Part shown: positions 42,788 to 52,400 of the stretch, one piece after another | How the letters are laid out: the number at the start of each line of letters is the position of its first letter | Position numbering within the stretch: position 1 is the stretch's first letter | Assembly: GCA_019186985.1 (NCBI GenBank) | Contig: JABARQ010000031.1 | Location: forward strand, 50,541 to 114,540 | From: Prosthecobacter sp. | GTDB lineage: Bacteria; Verrucomicrobiota; Verrucomicrobiia; Verrucomicrobiales; Verrucomicrobiaceae | DNA length: 64,000 bases | Reading direction: 5' to 3' | Notes under the pieces: model-generated | What the model saw: only the letters and a program-made list of their open reading frames with translations | What the model was told of the DNA's origin: nothing | Databases searched by the model: none | Translations under genes and position numbers: made by a program

Positions 42788-43312
42788 ATGCCGATCTACG
42801 AGTTCTACTGCCCGCAGAACAACAAGCTCTATCAGTTCCTGGCCCGCAGCCTGTCACAGCGTGACGCCGTGCCGGCCTGCCCTGACAACCCCGACTTCAC
42901 CCTGGAAAAACGCGTCTCCAGCTTCGCCGTCATCGGCAGGGCCCGGGAGTCGGATGACAACGATCCGTTTTCAGGCCTCGACGACTCCCGCATGGAGGGC
43001 CTCATGAACGAGATGGAAGGTGAAATCGAAGCCCTCGACAGCGACCATCCCGATCCGCGTCAGCTGGGCCGGTTCATGCGCCGGCTCACCGACGTCATGG
43101 GGGATAAAACACCGCCCGAACTCCGCGAGGTCGTGCGACGCCTCGAATCCGGTGAAGATCCCGAAAAGCTGGAGGAACAGTTTGGCGGCCTCGACGAAGC
43201 CGCCGCCGACGGCGACCCGCTCTTTGCCCAGATGAAGAAGATCCTGCGCAATGTCCGCCAGCCCCAGCGCGACCCGCGGCTCTATGAAATGAGCGACTGG
43301 ATCCGCCGGTAA
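42788..43312 (+). CDS. FmdB-like N-terminus protein with missing zinc ligands
   Basis: 174 residues. It begins MPIYEFYCPQNNKLYQFLAR, the start used by FmdB-type zinc-ribbon proteins (MPIYEYxCxxC), but has only two cysteines, Cys8 and one in PACPDNP (near residue 31); two of the expected four are lost. The rest is acidic and helical (LMNEMEGEIEALD, RRLESGEDPEKLEEQFGGLDE). Function is unknown, possibly regulatory. It lies 53 bp after the DUF1549 gene and 103 bp before trpA. Confidence 0.65.
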   Translation: MPIYEFYCPQNNKLYQFLARSLSQRDAVPACPDNPDFTLEKRVSSFAVIGRARESDDNDPFSGLDDSRMEGLMNEMEGEIEALDSDHPDPRQLGRFMRRLTDVMGDKTPPELREVVRRLESGEDPEKLEEQFGGLDEAAADGDPLFAQMKKILRNVRQPQRDPRLYEMSDWIRR

Positions 43313-43415
43313 AACCGCCGCAGTCCTGGCACATCCAACACTTCACCCCGTCGGCAGCGGGTGAAAAAAGACGCACAGTTGCATCCCCGCCTGCGCCGCG
43401 TAGATACCCACCCCC

Positions 43416-44231
43416 ATGCCTGCCCCAGCCAACCGCATCGACGCCCGTTTCGCCCAGCTTCGCGCCTCCGGAAAGCGCGCCTTCGTGGCCTACATCTGCG
43501 CCGGCGACCCCACGCTGGACGTGACCATCGACATCGTGCTCGGCCTGGAAAAGGCGGGCGTGGACATCGTCGAGCTGGGCGTCCCCTTCTCCGACCCCCT
43601 CGCGGACGGCGTGGTGAACCAGATGGCCGCCGACCGCGCCCTCAAGGCCGGCGCCACCACTCCCAAGGTGCTGGAGATGATCCGTCGGCTGCGCACGAAA
43701 AGCCAGATCCCCCTCGTGCTCTTCACCTACCTCAACCCGGTCTACACTTATGGTTATGACCGGTTCCATCACGATGCCGCCGCCGCAGGCGCCGATGGCG
43801 TCCTGGTGCTCGACCTGCCCCCGGATGAGGCCGCCCAGAACGACGAGCTGAAACCCGCCCCCGACCTCCGCCACATCCAGCTCATCGCCCCCACCAGCCC
43901 GCCGGAGCGCATCGCCAGCATCGCGAAAAGCGCGGAAGGCTTCGTCTATTACGTGAGCCGTCTTGGCGTCACCGGCGCCCAGGTCGAGATCGCGAGCGGC
44001 ATCGCCGAGCAGGTCGCCGTCATCAAGAACGCCACCGAGGTTCCTGTCTGCGTCGGATTTGGCGTGTCCAATCCTGAACAGGCCGCCAAGGTCGCCGGCA
44101 TGGCCGACGGCGTTGTCGTCGGCAGCGCCATCGTCAAGCTCATCGAGAAGAACGGCTCCTCTGCCGACCTCGCAGCCCAGGTGGAGGCCTTCGTCAAGCC
44201 CCTGGTGGACGCCGTTCACGCGCTCTCCTGA
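43416..44231 (+). CDS. trpA: Tryptophan synthase alpha chain
   Basis: 271 residues. It splits indole-3-glycerol phosphate to indole and glyceraldehyde 3-phosphate. Catalytic Glu and Asp lie in IVELGVPFSDPLADG. Other family blocks are FVAYICAGDP, LFTYLNPVYTYGYDRF, LIAPTSPPERI, YYVSRLGVTGA, and the phosphate-binding VCVGFGVSNPEQA with DGVVVGSAIV. It is not beside trpB; the next gene is dapF, 20 bp later, so the two amino-acid genes probably share a transcript. Confidence 0.96.
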   Translation: MPAPANRIDARFAQLRASGKRAFVAYICAGDPTLDVTIDIVLGLEKAGVDIVELGVPFSDPLADGVVNQMAADRALKAGATTPKVLEMIRRLRTKSQIPLVLFTYLNPVYTYGYDRFHHDAAAAGADGVLVLDLPPDEAAQNDELKPAPDLRHIQLIAPTSPPERIASIAKSAEGFVYYVSRLGVTGAQVEIASGIAEQVAVIKNATEVPVCVGFGVSNPEQAAKVAGMADGVVVGSAIVKLIEKNGSSADLAAQVEAFVKPLVDAVHALS

Positions 44232-44251
44232 TCTCCGCACCTTCCACTCCC

Positions 44252-45064
44252 ATGACCCTGAACTTCACCAAGATGAACGGCGCCGGCAATGACTTCGTCA
44301 TGCTGGACAACCGCGACCTCAAGCTGGCCCTGACGAAGGAGCAGATCGAGAAGCTCTGCGACCGCCACCGAGGCATCGGCGCTGACGGCCTGCTCTGCGT
44401 CGAACCCGCCACCGAGGGCGGCGACTTCAAGATGCGCTACTACAACGCCGACGGCGGCGAGGCCGAGATGTGCGGCAATGGTGCGCGCTGCTTCGGACGC
44501 TTCGTGAACCTGCTGCACAACGGCAGCCTCACGAAGATCCGCTTCGAAACCCTGGCCGGCATGATCTCCGCCGAGTTCGAAGGCGAACAGGTGCGCATCA
44601 ACATGAGCGCCCCCCACAGCCTCAAGCTGGCCCAGGAGCTGCCTGTCTGCGACAGGACGCTCACGGTTCACAGCGTCAACACGGGCGTGCCTCACGCCGT
44701 GGTCTATGTCGATGACCTGGACAACGTGCCCGTGCGTGAATGGGGCGCCGCCCTGCGCCATCACGAGGCCTTCAAGCCCCGGGGCACCAACGCCAACTTC
44801 GCCAGGGTGCTCGCACCGGGCAGCATCGCCATCCGCACCTACGAACGCGGCGTCGAGGATGAAACCCTGGCCTGCGGCACCGGCATGGTCGCCAGCGCCC
44901 TGATCCACCACGAACTCACCGGCGCCCCCAGCCCCGTCAGCGTTCTTGTGAAGGGCGGCGACACCCTGCGCATCGGCTTCACCGAGGCTGCACCTCATGA
45001 ATACACCGACGTGACCCTCTTCGGCCCCGCCGATGTCGTCTTCACCGGCGTCGTGAAGATCTGA
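44252..45064 (+). CDS. dapF: Diaminopimelate epimerase
   Basis: 270 residues. It interconverts LL- and meso-diaminopimelate for lysine and peptidoglycan. It begins LNFTKMNGAGNDFVMLDNR, with the two catalytic cysteines in EMCGNGARCFGRF and LACGTGMVASAL, plus GVPHAVVYVDD and RGTNANFARV. The repeated-half fold and length match the family. It is the last gene before a candidate terminator and is convergent with the sulfatase gene. Confidence 0.96.
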   Translation: MTLNFTKMNGAGNDFVMLDNRDLKLALTKEQIEKLCDRHRGIGADGLLCVEPATEGGDFKMRYYNADGGEAEMCGNGARCFGRFVNLLHNGSLTKIRFETLAGMISAEFEGEQVRINMSAPHSLKLAQELPVCDRTLTVHSVNTGVPHAVVYVDDLDNVPVREWGAALRHHEAFKPRGTNANFARVLAPGSIAIRTYERGVEDETLACGTGMVASALIHHELTGAPSPVSVLVKGGDTLRIGFTEAAPHEYTDVTLFGPADVVFTGVVKI

Positions 45065-45116
45065 CGATAGCCCTGCCTTCCGGCCGGGCCGTCAACATCC
45101 GGCCATCAATTCTCCA

Positions 45117-45151
45117 GAAGCGCAGACCTCAGGGCCTGCGCTTCTTCTTTT
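45117..45151 (+). terminator. Probable terminator after dapF
   Basis: GAAGCGCAG / CTGCGCTTC forms a 9-bp stem with a 10-base loop, then TTCTTTT. It lies about 53 bp after the dapF stop, and its right part lies inside the 3' end of the opposing sulfatase gene, whose basic C-terminus is coded by the same bases. Confidence 0.55.
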
Positions 45152-47039
45152 GCCCCGGGGCCTTCACCCTCGGGGTCGCGTCAGCTTCGAATTCGGGCTC
45201 GCTTCCGGTCAGGTCGGCCAGCAGGCGCGAGACATAGCTGTTGTAGCGTCCATCCGGGCTCTCGCCCTTCATCGGCAGCTTCTTGAGGTCCTCAAGCACC
45301 GGCCGCGCCGCATCACCCAGGTCGCCGATGGCGCACAGGGCGCTCATGGCGGTGAACACGTTGTTCTGGCTCCAGTCCGCCAGCCTCACCAGGGCGGCGA
45401 GGGAGGCGGCCCGCTCGCTCTCGCTGCCATGCCTGGCCAGCGTCCAGTGCGCCGCCGTCTGCACATAGGCCGAGCTGTCCTTGCTGGCTGCCAGCACCTC
45501 GTCATGCAGCTTTGCCAGCCCTTCCTTGCCACGCATGAGGACGCCCATGACGCCCCAGTAGCGGATGGCATTGTCCTTGTCCGCCATCGCGGCCCGCAGC
45601 TCGTCCGTCGCCTCCGGCTTCATGGACGACGCGACGCCCGCCACCTTCAGCACGCGCTGCATGGGATAAAGCGCGTCATCATGAGCCATGTCATAAGGCG
45701 TGGTGCCTTCGGAACGCAGATGCATCTCGCCCTCGGGCAGCAGCCCGACATCGCGGATCCTCACGGCCAGCCCCTCCTGGGCGGCGCGCAGCTTCGCCAG
45801 CGTCTGCTCATGCTCGGGCCTGTCAGCCAGGTTGCGGACTTCATCAGGGTCGGACTGCAGGTCGTAAAGCTCCTCGGCCGCCTTCGGCTGCTTCCAAAAG
45901 ATGGACTGCTCCGGCGTGGCGCGGCCTTCATCAAACAGCTTCCGCCAGACCTGCGTGGTCGGCGTCTGGAACTGATAGCTCACATGCTGAGCCTGGGAGA
46001 GGTGCGGCATGTAGTTGCGAACATAGACAAACCGTCCGTCGGTGACGCTTCGGACGGTGTCATAGCGCTCGTCCATGCGCCCTCTGAACCCATGCACATA
46101 AGGCTGCGGCTCGGCCTGGTGCGGCCCGGCAAAGGCATGCCCCTGCATCCACTCCGGCGGCTTGACTCCGATGATGCTGAGCAGGGTCGGCGCGAGATCG
46201 ACAAAGCTGACCAGCCGCTCCGACTTCACCCCGGCGCCATATTCCTTCGGGGCCAGGTGCCGCCACTTGGGAGGAAAATAGACCACCATCGGCACATGCA
46301 GCCCGCTGTTGCAGGGCCAGCGCTTGCTGCGCGGCATGCCGCTGCCATGATCGGCGTAGTAAAAGACGATCGTGTCCTCGCCAAGCCCGGCCTCCTCCAG
46401 CTCCCTGAGCCGGCGTCCGGCGCTGGCGTCCGCCTCCGTCACCTGGTCATAATACTGCGCCCAGTCCTGGCGCACCTCCGGAGTGTCCGGATGATAGGCC
46501 GGAACACGCACGCCCTTCGGATCATGCACCTGGGCGTGCGGGCGTTTGCGCAGCTGGCTCTCATGACTGCACTGCTCGTTGAAGATGGCGAAGAAGGGCT
46601 GGCCCTCCGCGCGGTTTTTCCAATGGGCCTTGCCGCTGGACTCGTCCCAGACGCCTTCCGGCTTGGCCAGGTTGTAGTCCTCCTTGCTGTTGTTCGTGCA
46701 GTAATAGCCCGCCTCACGCAGGAACTGCGGGTACATCTTCGTGCCCTTCGGCGTCTGCGTCATGCTGCGCATGTGCTCCCCCCCGGTGGAGGGCGGATAC
46801 ATGCCCATGATGATCGTGGTGCGCGCCGCCGCGCAGACCGGCCCGTTTGACCAGCACTTCTTGAAAAGCATGCCCCTGGCGGCCAGTGCGTCCACATTGG
46901 GCGTCGTGGCATAGCTGTCACCATAGCAGCCCATGTGCGGCCCGTGATCCTCGCTGGTCAGCCAGAGGATGTTCGGCCGCCCGGCGCTGAAGGCCTGCCC
47001 GCAGGCTAGGAGGGTGAGAAGAAAAAGAAGGCGTCTCAT
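45129..47039 (-). CDS. Secreted sulfatase with HEAT-like C-terminus
   Basis: 636 residues with signal peptide RRLLFLLTLLACGQAFS. The sulfatase core holds RPNILWLTSEDHG, GCYGDSYATTPNVDALAARG, then the modification site Cys69-Ala-Ala-Ala-Arg73 in GPVCAAARTTIIMG. The fG-generating motif is normally CxPxR; here Ala replaces Pro, a variant known in some subfamilies. FYYADHGSGMPRSKRW supplies the C-terminal metal/His site. The tail after about residue 480 has helical repeats (AMADKDNAIRYWGVMGVLM) of HEAT type. Such enzymes desulfate polysaccharides in the periplasm or outside the cell. No adjacent maturase was seen. Confidence 0.9.
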   Translation of the reverse strand: MRRLLFLLTLLACGQAFSAGRPNILWLTSEDHGPHMGCYGDSYATTPNVDALAARGMLFKKCWSNGPVCAAARTTIIMGMYPPSTGGEHMRSMTQTPKGTKMYPQFLREAGYYCTNNSKEDYNLAKPEGVWDESSGKAHWKNRAEGQPFFAIFNEQCSHESQLRKRPHAQVHDPKGVRVPAYHPDTPEVRQDWAQYYDQVTEADASAGRRLRELEEAGLGEDTIVFYYADHGSGMPRSKRWPCNSGLHVPMVVYFPPKWRHLAPKEYGAGVKSERLVSFVDLAPTLLSIIGVKPPEWMQGHAFAGPHQAEPQPYVHGFRGRMDERYDTVRSVTDGRFVYVRNYMPHLSQAQHVSYQFQTPTTQVWRKLFDEGRATPEQSIFWKQPKAAEELYDLQSDPDEVRNLADRPEHEQTLAKLRAAQEGLAVRIRDVGLLPEGEMHLRSEGTTPYDMAHDDALYPMQRVLKVAGVASSMKPEATDELRAAMADKDNAIRYWGVMGVLMRGKEGLAKLHDEVLAASKDSSAYVQTAAHWTLARHGSESERAASLAALVRLADWSQNNVFTAMSALCAIGDLGDAARPVLEDLKKLPMKGESPDGRYNSYVSRLLADLTGSEPEFEADATPRVKAPGQKKKRRP

Positions 47040-47164
47040 GGCAAGGCCCGCAGAAACGCCGCCAGCCCGGCCCCTCGATCACCAAAGTGCGCTCAATCAA
47101 GACGAAGCCTGCCTCGGAATTATGCTGGCCCCGCGCCCCACTTTTTGATTAGGCTGCAAGAATC

Positions 47165-47713
47165 ATGAAAACATGGCCTGTCCTTGCTGCCGCACTTCTC
47201 TCCGCCCTGCTCCACGGCGCCGAGCCTGCCAAGGTCGTGCCCTGGCGCCTCGACATCCGGGTCTACTCCGGCAAAAGCGACCGGCTGAGCAAGAACGAAC
47301 AGTATGATGACCGCGCCGTGAAGCTCGGCTTCAAGGTCGAGATTAAAAACCTCGACTTCAAAAAGAAGCTCGAAAAGGCCAGGGCCACCCTGGTCGCCTT
47401 CGGCAAGCACGTCAATTCCGGCAGCCGTCTGAAGGTCATGCTCCGCCATGAGTTCCCGGTCGAGATCGAGGTCAACCAGGTCCAGACCGAGCAGAGCGGC
47501 GAGGTTTTGTTTGAATATGACGAACGTGAAAGCGCCCAGTTCGGCTACAAGTACATCGGCTACGTCCTGGTGATTCACAATGACAAGGGCGAGATCATCG
47601 GCAGCCGTGGCACGCCCCCGATGTTTGTCACCAACATCGACAAGATCCTGCCCTTGAAGCCCAACACAGTCATCGACCGCGATTTCCGCCCTGCGGGCGG
47701 CGCGCCCTTCTGA
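47165..47713 (+). CDS. Unknown secreted protein
   Basis: 182 residues with a signal peptide (TWPVLAAALLSALLHGAEP). The mature part is rich in Lys/Asp/Val strands (LGFKVEIKNLDFKKKLEKAR, VMLRHEFPVEIEVNQVQ) and ends FRPAGGAPF, suggesting a single beta-sandwich-like domain. I do not recognise it. It is divergent from the sulfatase, 125 bp apart. Confidence 0.6.
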   Translation: MKTWPVLAAALLSALLHGAEPAKVVPWRLDIRVYSGKSDRLSKNEQYDDRAVKLGFKVEIKNLDFKKKLEKARATLVAFGKHVNSGSRLKVMLRHEFPVEIEVNQVQTEQSGEVLFEYDERESAQFGYKYIGYVLVIHNDKGEIIGSRGTPPMFVTNIDKILPLKPNTVIDRDFRPAGGAPF

Positions 47714-48001
47714 CATGGATCGCCCATGGGTTTTCCCCCATCATTGCAGCATGCCCTGATTGAAAATAGCGCCTTTCATGCTGCCGGATTCATCCATTTT
47801 CCACCCCACCGAATACCCAAGACCCATGTTCACCGCGTCCTGGCTGGACGCGAGAAGCCAGCGCATTCCCTGTGCGAGCCCCCAGGTGCATGGCGCTCAG
47901 GCGATTTGTCAAAGCACGGGAAAAATGAAGGCCCAGGTTCCAGGTTCCATCCTATGCTCCTGAGCCCCCGGTCTCTGCGTCTTCCCCACCGTCTCTCCTC
48001 G
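47714..48001. other. Intergenic stretch before the tandem array
   Basis: 288 bp without a supportable gene. It contains a short doubled phrase (AGGTTCCAGGTTCCA) near 47934 and a C-rich lead into the array; no tRNA, promoter or terminator is clear. Confidence 0.5.
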
Positions 48002-48546
48002 CTCAGGCCACTTGAACCTTCGTGCATTGGGTCATTCCTTGGTCATTGGAACTCGGACATTGGGATCTCGACGCCATCGTTCGGCTCTCCTACTCAGGCC
48101 ACCTGAACCTTCGTGCATTGGGTCATTCCTTGGTCATTGGAACTCGGACATTGGGATCTCGACACCATCGTTCGGCTCTCCTCGCGCAGCCCCCCTGAAC
48201 CTTCGCGCCTTGGGCATTCCTTGGTCATTGGAGCTCGGGCATTCGGATCTCGACACCATCGTTCGACTCCCCTCGCTCAGGCCACCTGAACCTTCGTGCC
48301 TTGGTCATTGGAGCTCGGACATTGGGATCGCGACACCATCGTTCGCCTCCCCTCTCTCAGGCCACCCGAACCTTCGCGCCTTGGGCATTCCTTGGTCATT
48401 GGAGCTCGGACATTGGGATCTCGACACCATCGTTCGCCTCCCCTCGCTCAGGCCACTTGAACCTTCGTGCATTGGGTCATTCCTTGGTCATTGGAGCTCG
48501 GGCATTGGGATCTCGACGCCATCGTTCGCCTCCCCTCTCTCAGGCC
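48002..48546. repeat. Tandem array of six imperfect ~91-bp units
   Basis: Units begin with CTCAGGCCA at 48002, 48093, about 48185, 48276, 48356 and 48447, and a seventh copy of that phrase starts at 48539. Spacing is 91-92 bp except for one of 80 bp, where an 11-bp piece around the GGGCATTCC segment is missing. Each unit holds GAACCTTCGTGCATTGGG, TCATTCCTTGGTCATTGGA, a GAGCTC or GAACTC core and TCTCGACACCATCGTTCG. Differences are scattered point changes. Long open frames across the array arise from the regular period and are not genes. The 3' end of the cupin gene runs into the last phrase. Confidence 0.93.
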
Positions 48547-48986
48547 AGCGTCCGGCATTCCGGCAGGCCTTCCCTGAGGCTGGCCCAGGGCTGCTGGTCC
48601 GACACATCCTGCGGATCCGGCACCGCCGCCTGTTCGTCCGGCAGCTTGGCCGGCGACAGGATGGCGAGGAACACCAGGGGCTCGCGATGCGGGTTGTAGG
48701 TGGCATGCACCACCCCCGGCGGGATGTGCGCCATTTCACCGGCCTTGAGGATGCGCTTCTCCGTGCCCACCCACTGCTCGGCGCGACCATAAATCACATA
48801 GATGATCTCCTCGCGATGCGGATGAAAATGGAAGGGATGGCAATGCATCGGGTCCATGTTGGCCCGCACCAGCAGCAGCTTTTCCGCCTCCACGAGGTCG
48901 GGGCGGCACAACCATTCATTGTTCGTCCACGGGTTGGTCTCGCGGGCGGCATCGTCAATCTGGATGAATCGGGCGGGGTCGGACAT
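48540..48986 (-). CDS. Cupin-domain protein
   Basis: 148 residues from MSDPARFIQIDDAARE; upstream in-frame ATGs exist at 48995 and 49046. The cupin double motif is visible: HCHPFHFHPHREEIIYVIYG (metal-ligand His and Glu), a Gly in YGRAEQWVG, and MAHIPPGVVHATYNPH (second motif). Small cupins bind a metal and act as isomerases, dioxygenases or binding proteins; the substrate is unknown. Its last codons, including the stop, coincide with the start phrase of the tandem array. Confidence 0.8.
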   Translation of the reverse strand: MSDPARFIQIDDAARETNPWTNNEWLCRPDLVEAEKLLLVRANMDPMHCHPFHFHPHREEIIYVIYGRAEQWVGTEKRILKAGEMAHIPPGVVHATYNPHREPLVFLAILSPAKLPDEQAAVPDPQDVSDQQPWASLREGLPECRTLA

Positions 48987-49423
48987 GGCACCCATTAAAC
49001 GCACCCCGCCCGCGCCGACAATCCACGATTCCATCCCGCCCTCCACCTGCGCCTATCCGGTCTGCAACGCCTGCATGTCCGGCCAAAACCTCTAACATAG
49101 TTTCGATTGTCAAACAAAGCATCCGGCATCGAAAAAGTTCAGGCCATTGTCGCTCACAGTCGCCCCGGGACTCACAGGCGGTCTGCTAACAGGCAAGAGT
49201 CCGGAATGAACTCAAACAGCCTGCAACCGCAGCTCTGCAGCCAGCCGGAACAGCTCATTTTTCGATTCCAAAAGCCCAATTTCACTGCAACAAGAAATTG
49301 CCACATAAAAATAAGTGATTTTCTCAAATCAAATTAAACTTATTTCGTATCAAAATATAGCCATTCTCTGAGATTAAGTCCAATCTGCTTTTAACAACTG
49401 AAGCAAAAACGGACTGAATTCTC
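48987..49423. promoter_or_regulatory. 437-bp AT-rich spacer upstream of the TSP3 protein gene
   Basis: No gene seen. The last ~170 bases are far richer in A+T than anything in the first 48 kb, with tracts such as ATAAAAATAAGTGATTTTC and CAAATTAAACTTATTTCG, and lead into a start without a clear Shine-Dalgarno site. This is the likely promoter region of the TSP3-RHS operon and marks the border of the accessory region. Exact -35/-10 boxes cannot be fixed. Confidence 0.4.
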
Positions 49424-52400
49424 ATGAAAAAACTCCTCCCCCTCGGCACACTGGCACTGCTCCTTCAGGTCTCCGCACTTTACGCCCAGTCGATCAAAGC
49501 CGTCGGTGATGTTCATGGTTATGTACAGGTTGCGGCCCAGCCTGGAAAACAGGCCGATCTGGTGCCGGTCTTTTATCCAAGCGCCGCCGCCAGAGGAGTC
49601 GTGAAATATGTGCAACCCGGCCAGCAGCAGGCCTGGGCAGAGTGGAGCACCTCAGTGGAACTCACCCGTTTCGCAGAGGGTTTTTTCATCTGGCCGCTGT
49701 CCGGCACGCTCATCAACGTTCCACTCGCCTATTTCAGTCCTCAGACTCCTCCAGCCAGCTACTACGATTTCTGGTCCGGTATCTGGGCTTATAAAAAACA
49801 GGATGGAACCTATGTGAGTTCAAAGCTGACCATTGCCACCAAGCTTGCCCTTGTTCCTTTCCATTCCCTTTCCGGCCTGGTAAACCAGTTCGATTCTTGG
49901 GAGAAAGACACCACTCTCGGCTTCGGTTCCAAGCAGGCATCCCTTCTTCTCGATGCTCAGGGAGGCAGGCAGTGGAAAATTGGAGATGCCACCCTCCCAG
50001 ATGCCCTCATTGACGACGCCTTCGGCCCCTACCGGATCCGGCGACCGACAGGGGCAACAGGTTCTCTCTGCATGGTTTTGTCAGGAGCCGTTCCGCCTGA
50101 CGCCACGACACGCGAGGTAACAATCTACTCAGGGCCCAACTTGCTGTTTCGAGCCGACGGCATCGCTTCACAACCCCTCCTTCTGGCCAACGGCACCCTT
50201 AACATCGGGGTTACTTCTCCAACTCTGCAGAAAGCGGCCAACCTCACCGAAAACGCCATCTACGGTGCCGACAAGATTCGAATCTACAACCGGACCACCG
50301 GCCTCGAAGAAACCTGGTTTTTCAAAAACGCCCAGGCCAGCCCTCGGATCGCTGCAGGATGGTATCGCTTGGATCATTCAATTCAGGCCTCCCGAGTGCC
50401 TGATGCTGAAGTCTCCTCAACCAGCCTTCCAGCAGGTGCCAGCTTTTGGCTTGATCGAAAATACCTCTCACCTGTCATCACCCTCAAACTCCCGCTTCCA
50501 ACGAACACGGCGACGCTCTCAGCACCACCCGTCCCGGTCACCAGCACGGATGGCGATGCCATGCCGGACTTCTGGGAAAAGCTTCATTTCCCGGGAATGA
50601 CGGTCAGCACCGTCACTGCGGCCGCTGATCCTGATCAGGATGGACTCAGCAACCTCGCCGAATGGATTTTTGGCAGTCACCCCGCCCGCTTCGACAACCC
50701 GGGTCAGCTTGAAATCACCCCCGTCAGCTCCCAGGGACGCGTCACCTCGGTCAACCTCTCCTTTCTGGCAGCGGCGGGAAGATTGTTCATGATCGAGACC
50801 AGGCTTGCAGACATCAAAAACTGGTCTCCAGCAAGCACCGTCTTCATCGGTACAGGCGCTCGGACTACCGTCTCCTTCTCCATTCCTGATTCAGAAATCT
50901 CCAGCCTTTCCGCCCGGCTTTTCCGAGTCGCCGCCCTCGGCTTCGTTGACTCTGACCAGGACAACCTGCTGGAACTGGAAGAATGGGAGCTCGGCACCCG
51001 ACCCAATCTGGCCGACACGGATGATGATGGTGTGAATGATGGCGCTGAAGTCGCGACAAAAGGGAGGAACCCTCTCGATTACTGGGACAATGCGGCTTTC
51101 GCCTTCACCGTCACCGGTGATCGTCAGGTCGCCCCCCCTGGAGGCTGGTGCAGAGATCCGCTGAAAATCCAGGTCACGCGAAAAATCTCCGGCATTTCAG
51201 GCAATGTTCCCCTGCCCAAAAATCTGAAGGTCGATTTCCTCATGACCCGAGGCAGGGCATTCTTTGCCGCCTCACCTGAATCGGAGCCCGGTCCCTTTCT
51301 GATCGGGCAGCAGCTCCAGCTCAGCCCGGACCAGAAAACCGGCGAGGCCCTGCTTTTCGTGCGCATGGCTTCTCTGACCGACAACCGCCTCCAAAACGAC
51401 CTCGGCTCCAGCCCGGTCCAGGGACTCGTCAGCATCCGCACAGGCAGTGATCCCCATCATTGGATGCTCTATCATGAATCCTTCACCCTCTACCCCAGCG
51501 AACACCTCGTTCCACCCGCAGGCCTGCTTACCTGGCTGCGTTCCGATCGAGAAACCGAACTCGAAGCGGGCAGAGTGATCCGTTGGGGCAAAGACTCTGC
51601 GGCTGCCAGAAAAATCATCGGCTTCGAGGCCCCGTTGCAGTCCGCTGACGCCGCCGGACGTCGGTGGCTCAGGTTCAACGGTTCCGAGGCATTGCTGTTG
51701 GATCCTTTGATTCCCGCTTCCTCGGGCTATAGCCTTTATCTGAACGCCAGGGGCTCCTCCAACAGGACTGCCTCGGCCATGCCTGCCCTTCAGCCCTACA
51801 GACAAGGGGCCACGGGACAGTCTTATCTCATCTCCGGCGCGCTGCCAGCCGGCAGTTCCGGCCTGCCCTCACCCTACACCAGCACCACCTACCGAAGCCT
51901 AGGCCTCTCCGTCGGCATAACTTCAGCCGGACTTTTCGATGCCAGTCCGGACATCACTACCTACTCACCTCCCCTGACCTACTCTTCAACCTGGAGCCCT
52001 GGAAACCCAAGCGATGGCCTGCTGCTGGGCATGATCTGCCCGGCTTCCTCCTCACCGCTTCTGCACATCAACGGAATTCTTGTGGCGACCGCATCCTGGC
52101 CATTTGGCAGCCCTTCCACGGCTCCACACTTCCTGCCCCGTCTGATCGGCGGTGCGGTCGCAGGCGCCTCTCGCGTCGGCATGTTCAAAGGTGACCTCAG
52201 GGATCTTCTGCTCTTCAACCGCAGCCTTTCGCCCGAGGAAGCAGAACAAGTTGAGGACATTCTGATGAGCGAAAAGGCCGCCTGGGTCGCCGGAGGCTAC
52301 AAGACCCTGGCCCTCAACATCAACCGTGACCCTGGCTCACCCGTGGTCGATGCACTGCCCGACTGGTGGGAACGTTGCTTCTTCGGCAATCGCCAGCCTC

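Noticed and set aside
43360..43390. Hairpin TTCACCC / GGGTGAA before trpA as a terminator
   Set aside because: Seven pairs only, followed by A residues on the plus strand and with no T run after it on the minus strand.
48012..48998. A 328-codon plus-strand open frame over the tandem array
   Set aside because: Arises from the regular repeat period and then runs antisense to the cupin gene; no protein-like features.
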